DNA of 64,000 nt, taken from Synechococcus sp. BL107 (lineage in GTDB: Bacteria; Cyanobacteriota; Cyanobacteriia; PCC-6307; Cyanobiaceae). This document shows, piece after piece, positions 35,865 to 42,681 of the stretch; the first letter of the stretch is position 1; every line of letters begins with the position of its first letter. The stretch is from contig NZ_DS022298.1 of assembly GCF_000153805.1 (NCBI RefSeq), forward strand, positions 1,554,827-1,618,826. The letters are read 5' to 3'. The notes beneath the pieces are model-generated. The model worked only from the letters and a program-made list of their open reading frames with translations. It searched no databases and was not told the origin of the DNA. A program made the translations under genes and the position numbers.

Positions 35865-36034
35865 AGTCACATCGGATGCATCGATCCGTCAGTTCTGATC
35901 CGAAGAAGCTCGATGGACTGATCAGAGTTCATTTAGTTCATCGTTTGGCCAAAGCGATGAGTTAGGGGGCCATCGGCAACGGTGGCTTTCGCAACAGGGC
36001 CGCAGCCCCCCAAATGGCTTCGGCGGGGCTGCTC
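35865..36034 (+). repeat. Repeat unit C of a three-copy family
   Basis: Third unit. Its peptide frame at 35876-35965 (ATG to TAG, 29 aa) reads MHRSVSSDPKKLDGLIRVHL then VHRLAKAMS. Compared with unit A, many codon changes are silent. The first hairpin is TCATCG 35938-35943 with CGATGA 35955-35960. The second is GCAGCCCC 36002-36009 with GGGGCTGC 36025-36032, lying after the stop. A GGAG lies about 10 bases before the ATG. Confidence 0.6.
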
Positions 36035-36262
36035 CTTGCTGAACAACGTGAACGCTGTTAGTCGATCAATCCGTGAAAAGCAGGCCAAACCCCAACGGTT
36101 GATCGCGCTGAGTTAATTCTGTAACAGACTGAACGTCAGGAGGGTTGACGGATGCGCTATAAAATTTCTGTAGCAACAGCTACACACGTTCACCTTGCAT
36201 CCACAAGGCGCAGTCAAGCCAGGCCACGGAACGGGGACCTGGATTTCTTCGAGGAACTCGAC
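36035..36262. other. Leader region of the DUF4278 mini-gene
   Basis: About 230 bases. The frame of the downstream gene stays open to 36152 (MRYKISVATATHVHLASTRR...), but that part lacks domain similarity. No terminator separates it from repeat unit C, so it may serve as a 5' leader. Confidence 0.4.
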
Positions 36263-36433
36263 ATGACAGCTCTTCTCTACAGAGGTCAAACCTACGGCGC
36301 TAGCCAGCCTGCTTCTCCCAAGAAGTGCGTTGAGCTCACCTATCGCCATGAGCACTACAACACATGCCGTGATCATGTCACTCGAGACATGCATCCAACA
36401 CTTCAGTATCGCGGTGTTGCCTACACCAAGTAA
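36263..36433 (+). CDS. DUF4278 domain mini-protein (56 aa)
   Basis: A 56-residue protein made of a single DUF4278-type domain. It opens with MTALLYRGQTYG, has a variable middle (KKCVELTYRHEHYNTCRDHV) and closes with TLQYRGVAYTK. The two YRGxxY boxes at both ends define the family, known only as small cyanobacterial proteins of unknown function. The ATG at 36263 is preferred over 36152 because GAGGA lies 12 bases upstream of it and the domain begins there. A strong terminator follows 22 bases after the stop, so it is a single-gene unit. Confidence 0.75.
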   Translation: MTALLYRGQTYGASQPASPKKCVELTYRHEHYNTCRDHVTRDMHPTLQYRGVAYTK

Positions 36434-36454
36434 TACATTTCTAATTAACTGAGA

Positions 36455-36479
36455 AGCCCCGCCTCGGTGGGGCTTTTTT
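36455..36479 (+). terminator. Rho-independent terminator after the DUF4278 gene
   Basis: The stem AGCCCC (36455-36460) with GGGGCT (36469-36474) has an 8-nt loop and is followed by a run of T to 36479. Confidence 0.9.
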
Positions 36480-36576
36480 ATGGCCGAAATCAACCGCCCT
36501 GCAGAAGCAAATAGGAACCTCGATGCGATGAGTCAAGACTGATGAAGCGAATATGACTTCTTCACAAGATATCCCC

Positions 36577-36837
36577 TTACTTAGACATCATCATATAAAG
36601 ATTGGGGATTTTTGATTTATTCTTCTTAGAATACTTTTTGAATTCATAGAAGCAAGACTGACCTGTATATCCAATTGAATTTTTCATTGAATCTAGAACG
36701 ATCTCCCATGACTCGCCGTCATTCAGCATCTCCTCGAAGTCTCCCGAATAAAGATACGGATCACATGCCAGTACTGGCGATAAAGAGAGGATTTGCAATG
36801 TGATAATCGAAGAGACCGCGATTATGGATCTGACCAT
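36577..36837 (-). CDS. Small secreted hypothetical protein (86 aa)
   Basis: From the ATG at 36837 the protein starts MVRSIIAVSSIITLQILSLS, a signal peptide, followed by PVLAC, which could be a signal peptidase I site or a weak lipobox. The mature part of about 60 residues contains DPYLYSGDFEEMLNDGESWE and a basic end. Two mature cysteines (one near the cleavage site, one in GQSCFYEF) could pair. I do not recognise it. It stands alone on the minus strand between two terminator-bearing plus-strand units. Confidence 0.55.
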   Translation of the reverse strand: MVRSIIAVSSIITLQILSLSPVLACDPYLYSGDFEEMLNDGESWEIVLDSMKNSIGYTGQSCFYEFKKYSKKNKSKIPNLYMMMSK

Positions 36838-36843
36838 CACCAA

Positions 36844-37106
36844 AGCCCTGAATCTATTTACAACATCTATCCTAGCAATGAATCCTTCATGACCGAACGC
36901 CAGGATTAGGCAAGAAATGATTTCAAGAATTATTCATTTTCAAACTATCTTACCAAAGAACTTAGGCACAAGCTAATACTGGCAGATATCACATATTAAC
37001 TCTATTAGCAAACAAATCAGTCAAGAAGACTGAAAGTTGATTTTTAGGCGAATAAATATTCTGAAATCAAATCAGTTCGAATCGATCAGGCAACAACGGT
37101 AGCTCA
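36844..37106. other. AT-rich intergenic region, nothing recognised
   Basis: About 260 AT-rich bases upstream of the small-RNA candidate. It could hold its promoter, but no clear element is identified. Confidence 0.4.
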
Positions 37107-37241
37107 TGATTGGCACTGTGCCACTTATTTTGAGTTTAGAATTCATTCAGGCAATCCGCTGCTACAAAGAAGGAGTTGTTCTCCTCACACAAGAGATCAA
37201 CACCTCACACACCCAATGCCACTCGTTGAGTGGCATTTTTT
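37107..37241 (+). ncRNA. Candidate small RNA ending at a strong terminator
   Basis: TGGCA/TGCCA (37112-37116 with 37120-37124) forms a small hairpin, GGAG/CTCC a second, and then comes a near-perfect terminator. The segment TGCCACT occurs at 37120-37126 and again in the terminator 5' arm (37217-37223), so the first copy could also pair with the terminator 3' arm (AGTGGCA, 37229-37235). No downstream plus-strand gene lies within reach. An open frame here runs straight through the terminator and is not called. Confidence 0.4.
37215..37241 (+). terminator. Strong Rho-independent terminator with no obvious gene
   Basis: AATGCCACTC (37215-37224) and GAGTGGCATT (37228-37237) form a perfect 10-bp stem with a 3-nt loop, followed by T residues to 37241. 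It terminates an unassigned plus-strand transcript. Confidence 0.9.
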
Positions 37242-37315
37242 ATGGGTTTAGAACCCTGGTGATAACCGAACAGTCCCTTTCGTCAGGATGCAGGTGACCG
37301 ACCACTATCAAGTGA

Positions 37316-37852
37316 TTATCGAAAACGGTCGTTCCGGTAAACGTGAAGACGTAGGGTCGGGCCCTCGCTAGCCAGGGCATCGTTACCACTGGGAATCAGT
37401 CTGGTAGCCCATTGGTAGATGCCCTCATCTGGGTTGAAACTTCGAAAGACGATATTGACTTGGTCACCGGGAGGAACCGGAGGGTTGAGATTGATCGTCA
37501 GCTCGTTCCCTGCCGTTGAAAACGATGATGTAGCAAGACCTGCGCTGACACCACCTCGCAGTGCATAGCGGCCTTTATAAACCTGAGGTGGACGCTTCCC
37601 CCAATCCCACTGATCAGGATTAGGAAGTTGAGACAACACAACTGTTTCAAGTTTTGCCCCAGCATCAGAGGGAACACGAATACAGATCGTGGTCCGGTTT
37701 CTCTCACCTTGGATCGAGGAGGGGTTATGGATCGATAGCTGAACGGGTGGTCGGCGGAAAAACGATTGCGCCTTTGTCCATGGCCCGAGCCAAACCAAGC
37801 TCGAAAAAATGATCAGCTGCAATGCGAACCGGCTCAAAAGTGTTCCAGCCAA
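37316..37852 (-). CDS. DUF2808 family secreted protein
   Basis: A 178-residue exported protein with a signal peptide (ALQLIIFSSLVWLGPWTKAQ, cleavage near AQS at about 30). The mature part shows the cyanobacterial DUF2808 pattern: TTICIRVPSDAGAKLETVVLSQ, the Trp-rich DQWDWGKRPPQVYKG and VPPGDQVNIVFRSFNPDEGI with a beta-sandwich-like layout. Function unknown; probably periplasmic or lumenal. It diverges from the lipoprotein gene at 37900 and faces the terminator at 37215-37241. Confidence 0.78.
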   Translation of the reverse strand: MAGTLLSRFALQLIIFSSLVWLGPWTKAQSFFRRPPVQLSIHNPSSIQGERNRTTICIRVPSDAGAKLETVVLSQLPNPDQWDWGKRPPQVYKGRYALRGGVSAGLATSSFSTAGNELTINLNPPVPPGDQVNIVFRSFNPDEGIYQWATRLIPSGNDALASEGPTLRLHVYRNDRFR

Positions 37853-37899
37853 TTACCTAGCTTAAACACATTCACCTCATCCGCGAAAGATTCTTATGC

Positions 37900-38466
37900 A
37901 TGAATAGTTTGCTAAATAAAGATGATAAGAACAAGGATTGGACTCTGCTTCAAATCGTGCAATGGTACGAATCGAACAGTCTTGATTGCACGGTTGAACT
38001 GATCGGATCAAACTCCAAAAAAAAAGAACTCTTGAAACTCTCTTTTCTTGCTGCATCGTCCGCATGCGTTTTGTCCCTTGGGCTCGGTGCCTGTGGACCC
38101 TCAAAACAAGACGTGGCCTTAGCGGAGGCAAATGTTGCCATGGTTCAAGCCTGCGAAGACTCCGAGACAGCCATCAAAATCGCAGGGAAGGGCTACGAAA
38201 ATGGATTAAACGATGTTCTCGCGTTGAAAGCTGAGCTGCTCGAGAACATCCAAGGAGATAACCCAACTGACTGGCGGAAGAAATACACAGAATTTTCATC
38301 AAAACTTGTCGCAGTTAGGCAGGATTTTGTCGTGAATTATGGTGATTTACGAGAGACATATGGAAGCGACTGCACCAACACATCACGTCGAGCTGAGTTC
38401 AACGACACCTACGTCACTCCATTCAACAAACGTCTCGTTGTATTAGCCAACAAACTCCATAGCTAG
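37900..38466 (+). CDS. Putative lipoprotein with unusual N-terminal extension (188 aa)
   Basis: From the ATG at 37900 the protein has 188 residues. A lipoprotein-type signal (LKLSFLAASSACVLSLGLGACGPS, in parts: hydrophobic 47-63, lipobox Gly-Ala-Cys at about 63-65) begins only after a 44-residue polar stretch. If the signal is real, translation should start further in, for example at the TTG at 38032, which would read MKLSFLAASSACVLSLGLGA. The mature part is helical and charged (VALAEANVAMVQACEDSE, YENGLNDVLALKAELLENI). No family recognised. It is the only plus-strand gene in this short block. Confidence 0.6.
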   Translation: MNSLLNKDDKNKDWTLLQIVQWYESNSLDCTVELIGSNSKKKELLKLSFLAASSACVLSLGLGACGPSKQDVALAEANVAMVQACEDSETAIKIAGKGYENGLNDVLALKAELLENIQGDNPTDWRKKYTEFSSKLVAVRQDFVVNYGDLRETYGSDCTNTSRRAEFNDTYVTPFNKRLVVLANKLHS

Positions 38467-38658
38467 ATCGTTCACCACGAGAGGACTCTCAGGGAGCGTG
38501 CATGACACCTAGTCAGCCTGACCCTGATCGGGGGCATTGAAGGGGAGAGATTGCGCCAACAAACGTCACGCCTGTAAGCATAAATACTTAATAATTAGCC
38601 CAAGGGGTTGATGAAGCTGTGGTCCTGCATCTGAATTAGAGAGCCCAACTCGCGTTGT

Positions 38659-38808
38659 ATGTCAGAGGCACGAATCGCTCAACTCCTTCAGGAGGCAGAG
38701 GAACATCTTCGCCAACGCAATTGCAGACAGCGCTACGAAAGAGCCGTTGAGCGTCTTCCCGACAGCCGACGTGGCATTTGGTACGGCGACGACAAACGCG
38801 CTGCTTAG
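38659..38808 (+). CDS. Small hypothetical protein (49 aa)
   Basis: A 49-residue basic, helical protein: MSEARIAQLLQEAEEHLRQR then NCRQRYERAVERLPDS and a short end. The amphipathic helix in the first 30 residues and the clean ATG-to-TAG frame support coding. A terminator follows 55 bases after the stop. Composition is typical of small conserved picocyanobacterial proteins; function unknown. Confidence 0.6.
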   Translation: MSEARIAQLLQEAEEHLRQRNCRQRYERAVERLPDSRRGIWYGDDKRAA

Positions 38809-38863
38809 CTCAATTCGATCGCGGTACTGAGTCTCACTACTTCGACCCAACTTCATTCCCCAC

Positions 38864-38890
38864 CAGGCCTTTTGCAGGGCCTGTTTTTTT
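38864..38890 (+). terminator. Rho-independent terminator
   Basis: The stem CAGGCC (38864-38869) with GGCCTG (38878-38883) has an 8-nt loop and is followed by seven T residues. It ends the unit of the 49-aa gene. Confidence 0.85.
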
Positions 38891-39017
38891 GCCCCGTTCT
38901 TGCATGGCACTAGGATCGGGCGTAGCACCCCTGCAGTACCTCAGCAGTTACTACGAAGATACCCAGCAGTTGCTTTGAGTCGAGAAACACGTTAAGTTGA
39001 TCCAAAAGGCGCGTGCC

Positions 39018-39254
39018 ATGGTCAAAACGACCACTCGAGAAAATCAGGTGAAGCTGACGGTCTCTGTGCCGCCAAGCCTTCATGTTTTATTGCGCAGTTG
39101 GGCCATATGCGAAGGCCGTGAACTCACGAGTGTGGTGCTCCAGTGCGTTGAGTATTCAGTGCGGCAGCTCAAAAGCAATGGATCAATACCAGGAGCTGCG
39201 ATCCGTCATTACGAGTCGTCCTGCGAGGAACGCCTTGCCATTGGTGGGCCATGA
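39018..39254 (+). CDS. Ribbon-helix-helix (CopG/Arc-like) protein
   Basis: From the ATG at 39018 (MVKTTTRENQVKLTVSVPPS) the product is 78 residues. A beta strand (QVKLTVSVPPSLH) followed by two helices (VLLRSWAICEGREL, TSVVLQCVEYSVRQLK) is the ribbon-helix-helix layout, so it is probably a dimeric DNA-binding regulator. Its stop overlaps the ATG of the next gene (ATGA, 39251-39254), which implies translational coupling. In such pairs an RHH protein often regulates its partner, as in toxin-antitoxin modules; here that is inference. Confidence 0.65.
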   Translation: MVKTTTRENQVKLTVSVPPSLHVLLRSWAICEGRELTSVVLQCVEYSVRQLKSNGSIPGAAIRHYESSCEERLAIGGP

Positions 39255-39661
39255 CTGTTGAATTTGCCCTGATTGAGCATGCACTCCAGGGTTTAACCAT
39301 GGACGTGGTCATCAACCTGACGGAGCATGTTCAGACACTGGAGCTGAGGCCTAACGGACAACTTTTTACCGCATATCGAGATATTGATAAAACACTTTTG
39401 ATTGGATACAGCGAAGACTTGACAGAGGAACAATTAAGTCTTAGGCAACGCAATTTTTATACAACGGGTACACGTCGTGGAACAAAAAGAGAGCATCGAT
39501 TACTTTTGCATACCCTTAAAGACTTGAACATCTCAGGAACCTATAACGAACGTTGCTTTTCAGCGAATATCGAACTTATTGAACATCTTATCAATTTAAA
39601 CTGGCCTGTTGGAGAGATCGAAACAATAACTACACAAACATCGCATGAATCAAAGTCATGA
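39251..39661 (+). CDS. Protein with a possible degenerate GIY-YIG/T5orf172-like domain
   Basis: A 136-residue protein that I do not recognise with certainty. The segment GQLFTAYRDIDKTLLIGYSED (about 36-56), then TGTRRGTKREHRLLLHTLKD (72-91) and ERCFSANIELIEHLINL (99-115), recalls the order of GIY-YIG-type T5orf172/MUG113 domains: a strand, IGYS, a Gly-rich turn, a Glu/His helix and a C-terminal Glu with aromatic and Ser. The first GIY-like strand is poor, so nuclease activity is doubtful. It overlaps the RHH gene by 4 bases and the convergent HIT gene by 6. Confidence 0.5.
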   Translation: MTVEFALIEHALQGLTMDVVINLTEHVQTLELRPNGQLFTAYRDIDKTLLIGYSEDLTEEQLSLRQRNFYTTGTRRGTKREHRLLLHTLKDLNISGTYNERCFSANIELIEHLINLNWPVGEIETITTQTSHESKS

Positions 39662-40120
39662 GTAATGCAAAACTGTCCCCTTAATTTCTCGAGCCCTGAT
39701 GACAAACTTGTTGAGTTGATCGTGAGACACTTGACGAGATTGATCAGAATCAATAGACCGATAATGGTCGGCTACTGACCAAGCTTTAGTCGCTGGATTA
39801 GCTATAAATCGAGGTATCAGATGAAGGTGCAAATGCTGTGCTCCTTCCCCAAATGCAATTGCGTAAACGCGATCACACTGAGTTAGTTGTTTTACCAACG
39901 TAGAAGCATCCTGAACAGCTAATCCCCAATTTGTTGCTTCTTGTGTAGAAAAGTCAATGGGACCTGAACAATGTCGCAATGAATCCAGCAGCAACCAACC
40001 GACTAGCGGTGCTGGTGCTGGATGATGACGTAAGACCCAGAGATCATCCCTATAAATTTCATATTTACTCTGTTGATCAATATCGTGATGCAGATCACAG
40101 ATTGGACAATTAAGCGTCAT
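39656..40120 (-). CDS. HIT-family protein
   Basis: A 154-residue member of the histidine triad superfamily (nucleotide hydrolases/transferases). The triad is clear at GAQHLHLHLIPR (about 92-103, HxHxHxx). The N-terminus has NCPICDLH, a zinc-type CxxC also seen in HIT proteins of the HinT/Fhit range. Substrate not evident; typical substrates are nucleoside phosphoramidates or dinucleoside polyphosphates. Minus strand, tail to tail with the GIY-YIG-like gene (6-base overlap). Confidence 0.82.
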   Translation of the reverse strand: MTLNCPICDLHHDIDQQSKYEIYRDDLWVLRHHPAPAPLVGWLLLDSLRHCSGPIDFSTQEATNWGLAVQDASTLVKQLTQCDRVYAIAFGEGAQHLHLHLIPRFIANPATKAWSVADHYRSIDSDQSRQVSHDQLNKFVIRAREIKGTVLHYS

Positions 40121-40166
40121 AATAGACTTAAAAAATTAAGCAGCGATGATGTATTTATTGATGATT

Positions 40167-40499
40167 TTACCGCTTAGCGATCCCTCTCCCATTTCCCAAC
40201 AAACCAAGATCAATAATTACACCAATGGCAACAATTAGCATCCCGCTAAATGACGATAGACCACCAAAAGATGCTGTTGCCCAACAGAATCCCAATGTTG
40301 TTGTTGGAAGAAAGACCAATCCCGCAATCGGAAGCACGGGGTTGGGGAAACCAAATCCCTCAAATGGCTGAAGTATAAAAGCACTGTTCAACAACCACAT
40401 CAAAACAAGAATCAAACGGGGCGCTAGTAGACCAATAGCAGCAAAAAGGCACATGGGGAGACGTCGAACCATTTCATGCTTAGCCACATTTGCTGCCAA
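40167..40499 (-). CDS. Small hypothetical membrane protein
   Basis: A protein of 110 residues (or 101 from the ATG at 40472, MVRRLPMCLFAAIGLL). Three hydrophobic segments are visible: LFAAIGLLAPRLILVLMWLL, PVLPIAGLVFLPTTTLGFCW and FSGMLIVAIGVIIDLGLLG. A Gly-rich loop separates them. No signature is recognised; it is an integral membrane protein of unknown role. Same strand as the HIT gene (46-base gap) and the SDR gene (49-base gap). Confidence 0.65.
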   Translation of the reverse strand: MAANVAKHEMVRRLPMCLFAAIGLLAPRLILVLMWLLNSAFILQPFEGFGFPNPVLPIAGLVFLPTTTLGFCWATASFGGLSSFSGMLIVAIGVIIDLGLLGNGRGIAKR

Positions 40500-40548
40500 T
40501 TAGCCAAAGTCGAAACGGCTCAGAACATCTCAGCTTCAAGAGCATCGC

Positions 40549-41244
40549 TCAATATTCCAAAGCGCAATTCAATGCCACTTCAAAAGGGATTGCTGCATTG
40601 GGCAATGCCAAAAGTTGACTGGAAAGAGCCGCGAGATCAGAGGGTTGCGTCATTTCTACAGCGGAAACACGACTCACTTCATGGGCCATATCTGTATTGA
40701 CCCAACTCGGACAAAGCGCCGTCACACGAATTCCTTGATCCCAGCCCGTGTTTCGCATGCTTTGACAGAGACCCATCAGAGCAAACTTGCTCACGGGATA
40801 GCCGGCCATCTGACCTTTGACTCTCTTTCCACTCATCGACACCAAAACTTGAATTCGACCTTCACCAGAACGACACAACTCAGACCACGCCGCCTTCGTC
40901 AGCCACCAAGGTCCCATCACATTCACATTCCACAGATCATCAAGATCGTCTTCTTCCCCATCGCGAAATAGAAGTGGTGTAGTGCGAAGAATGCCAGCGC
41001 AATGAATGAGTCCATCGACCCTCCCCCATGCCTTAACTGTCGCGTTGACCCAAGCCGATGCACTATCAGGATCCTTTGCCTCATAGGGATGGCAGAGCAC
41101 TTGGTCACAATCGAAGCAGGTTCCATTCAGGGCATCGGGATTTCGAACACCCAAGCTGAGTTGATAGCCGTCAGAGAGCAAACGCTCCGCAATCGAGCGA
41201 CCGATTCCACGGCTAGAACCGCTCACAAGAATTGTTTTAGTCAT
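40549..41244 (-). CDS. Short-chain dehydrogenase/reductase
   Basis: A 231-residue classical SDR with a Rossmann fold. The cofactor loop is VSGSSRGIGRSIAERL, the active-site Asn lies near NVNVMGPWWL, the catalytic Ser in LVSMSGKRVKG, and Tyr and Lys in YPVSKFALMG (YxxxK). A short acidic region after the cofactor loop does not settle NADPH versus NADH. Substrate unknown. Its 5' end overlaps the LOG gene stop by 8 bases, so the two are probably co-transcribed. Confidence 0.85.
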   Translation of the reverse strand: MTKTILVSGSSRGIGRSIAERLLSDGYQLSLGVRNPDALNGTCFDCDQVLCHPYEAKDPDSASAWVNATVKAWGRVDGLIHCAGILRTTPLLFRDGEEDDLDDLWNVNVMGPWWLTKAAWSELCRSGEGRIQVLVSMSGKRVKGQMAGYPVSKFALMGLCQSMRNTGWDQGIRVTALCPSWVNTDMAHEVSRVSAVEMTQPSDLAALSSQLLALPNAAIPFEVALNCALEY

Positions 41245-41785
41245 TGCTTGGCTGCATCATCAAAGCGAGCAGATCTTCAGGTGTTGCAGCTTGAAGCAAC
41301 AAATTGCGATTGGCCATCGACAAAAACTCTTGATTTGTGGCTTGATCCAGGAACGACATCAATGGGTCGAAGTAGCCGTTGACATTGAGAACCGCACAAG
41401 GCTTTTGATGCAACTTCAATTGACACCAAGCGAGGGCTTCAAACAGCTCTTCCAACGTGCCAAAGCCTCCCGGTAAGGCCATCAAACCATCACCTAGCTC
41501 CAGCATCCTGGACTTACGTCGTTGGATCGTGTCCACCACTTCTAAGCGCGTGAGTCCTTGATGAACAAGGTTGGCGTGATTGAGTGGTTTTGGAATGATT
41601 CCAACGACATGACCGCCTGCTCCGAGAACAGAATCGGCCAATGCTCCCATCAGTCCAACTTGAGCCCCCCCGTAGACGAGGGTGATCTTCCGTTCAGCAA
41701 GGCAAGTGCCAAGCCGTTGGGCCGCTTCTACATAACACCGGTGATTTCCTGAATAGGAGCCGCAGTAAACAGTGAGTGCTTGCAT
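41237..41785 (-). CDS. LOG family protein (TIGR00730 type)
   Basis: A 182-residue LOG family protein, named for cytokinin riboside 5'-monophosphate phosphoribohydrolase. Many bacterial members act on nucleotide monophosphates. Marks: VYCGSYSGNHRCYVEAAQ, LVYGGAQVGLMGALAD, the phosphate-binding PGGFGTLEELFEALAW with the conserved GGxGTxxE, and QLKLHQKPCAVLNVNGYFD. It overlaps the SDR gene by 8 bases and diverges from the SdiA-regulated gene. Confidence 0.85.
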   Translation of the reverse strand: MQALTVYCGSYSGNHRCYVEAAQRLGTCLAERKITLVYGGAQVGLMGALADSVLGAGGHVVGIIPKPLNHANLVHQGLTRLEVVDTIQRRKSRMLELGDGLMALPGGFGTLEELFEALAWCQLKLHQKPCAVLNVNGYFDPLMSFLDQATNQEFLSMANRNLLLQAATPEDLLALMMQPSND

Positions 41786-41838
41786 GCATCCTTCCTATGA
41801 CAAGTTCATAATAGTTAGCCAATACTGCGTTATTTAAT

Positions 41839-42681
41839 ATGTCTCGCAAGCTACAGCTCGAACTTCTTGAACACCACCCCATCAGAGATGCAGCAAGCGG
41901 CCTGAATGAACCATCAGGCCTCGCACTCGATCGACAAGGAACAAGCCTTTATACCGTTAGTGATGATACAAGGATTATTTTTAATTTAGACCTCCAGGGG
42001 AGGATTATCCCTGATTCATCATTTCTTATTAACGTAAAAGATTTAGAGGGGCTTGCGGTTACAGCAGACGAAAAAACGATACTCGCGGTTCAAGAGGAAT
42101 CAAATTCAATCATTCAATTTGATATTTTCAGCAGGAAAGAAATCCAACAAATTCCGCTTGCAACTCTGAAGAACTATAATCAAATTGCGATGTATTTTAC
42201 TCATGCGGATCAAAACAAAGGTCTAGAGGGGATCACTATAAATTTAAACAACAACCATATATTTATCGTCAAGGAGGGGGCGCCTGGCCTACTCATCGAA
42301 CTCGATGCAGAATGCAATACGATCATCAATTATTGCAAGCTTAATGAAAAACATGGCTTCAAACATCCAAGGATTAAATCCGAAAAGCTCGATTTTTCAG
42401 GCCTAAGTTATGATTCTACCAGCGATACAATTTGGATTACCAGTGATAAAGGAGAATGCCTCTTTCATTTCAACTTTAATGAAAAGAAGGTAGTAAACCG
42501 CTTGGATCTACCCCGTGAGACAGACACTCAATCCGAACGCGTTGTCAAATCAGAAGGAATTGCTTTTGATCCCAACAATCAGCGTCTCTACATTGTGAGT
42601 GAACGGGAGTGCGAGCTCTACATTTATCAACTGCATGACCACAACGAAGCCGCTACGAATTTTGATGACGGGTGCCAATAG
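41839..42681 (+). CDS. SdiA-regulated domain protein (beta-propeller-like)
   Basis: A 280-residue protein with the pattern of the SdiA-regulated/YjiK family, related to the esterase-like phytase fold, a beta propeller. Marks: NEPSGLALDRQGTSLYTVSD, VKDLEGLAVTADEKTILAVQ, NKGLEGITINLNNNHIFIVK, FSGLSYDSTSDTIWITSDKG and SEGIAFDPNNQRLYIVSE. Each repeat carries the EG-hydrophobic Ca-site-like motif. No signal peptide is visible, which is unusual for the family. The gene is more AT-rich than its neighbours. Its 3' end overlaps the POR-like gene by 47 bases. Confidence 0.75.
   Translation: MSRKLQLELLEHHPIRDAASGLNEPSGLALDRQGTSLYTVSDDTRIIFNLDLQGRIIPDSSFLINVKDLEGLAVTADEKTILAVQEESNSIIQFDIFSRKEIQQIPLATLKNYNQIAMYFTHADQNKGLEGITINLNNNHIFIVKEGAPGLLIELDAECNTIINYCKLNEKHGFKHPRIKSEKLDFSGLSYDSTSDTIWITSDKGECLFHFNFNEKKVVNRLDLPRETDTQSERVVKSEGIAFDPNNQRLYIVSERECELYIYQLHDHNEAATNFDDGCQ

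Noticed and set aside
33960-36040. CRISPR array in the repeat-bearing tract
   Set aside because: There are only three units, strongly diverged, about 200 nt long and unevenly spaced, without short identical repeats or cas genes.
33714-36262. Integrated phage or insertion sequence after tRNA-Ser
   Set aside because: No integrase or transposase frame, no terminal inverted repeats and no copy of the tRNA 3' end were found.
37106-37297. 63-codon frame over the orphan terminator
   Set aside because: It reads straight through a perfect terminator hairpin and has no family character.
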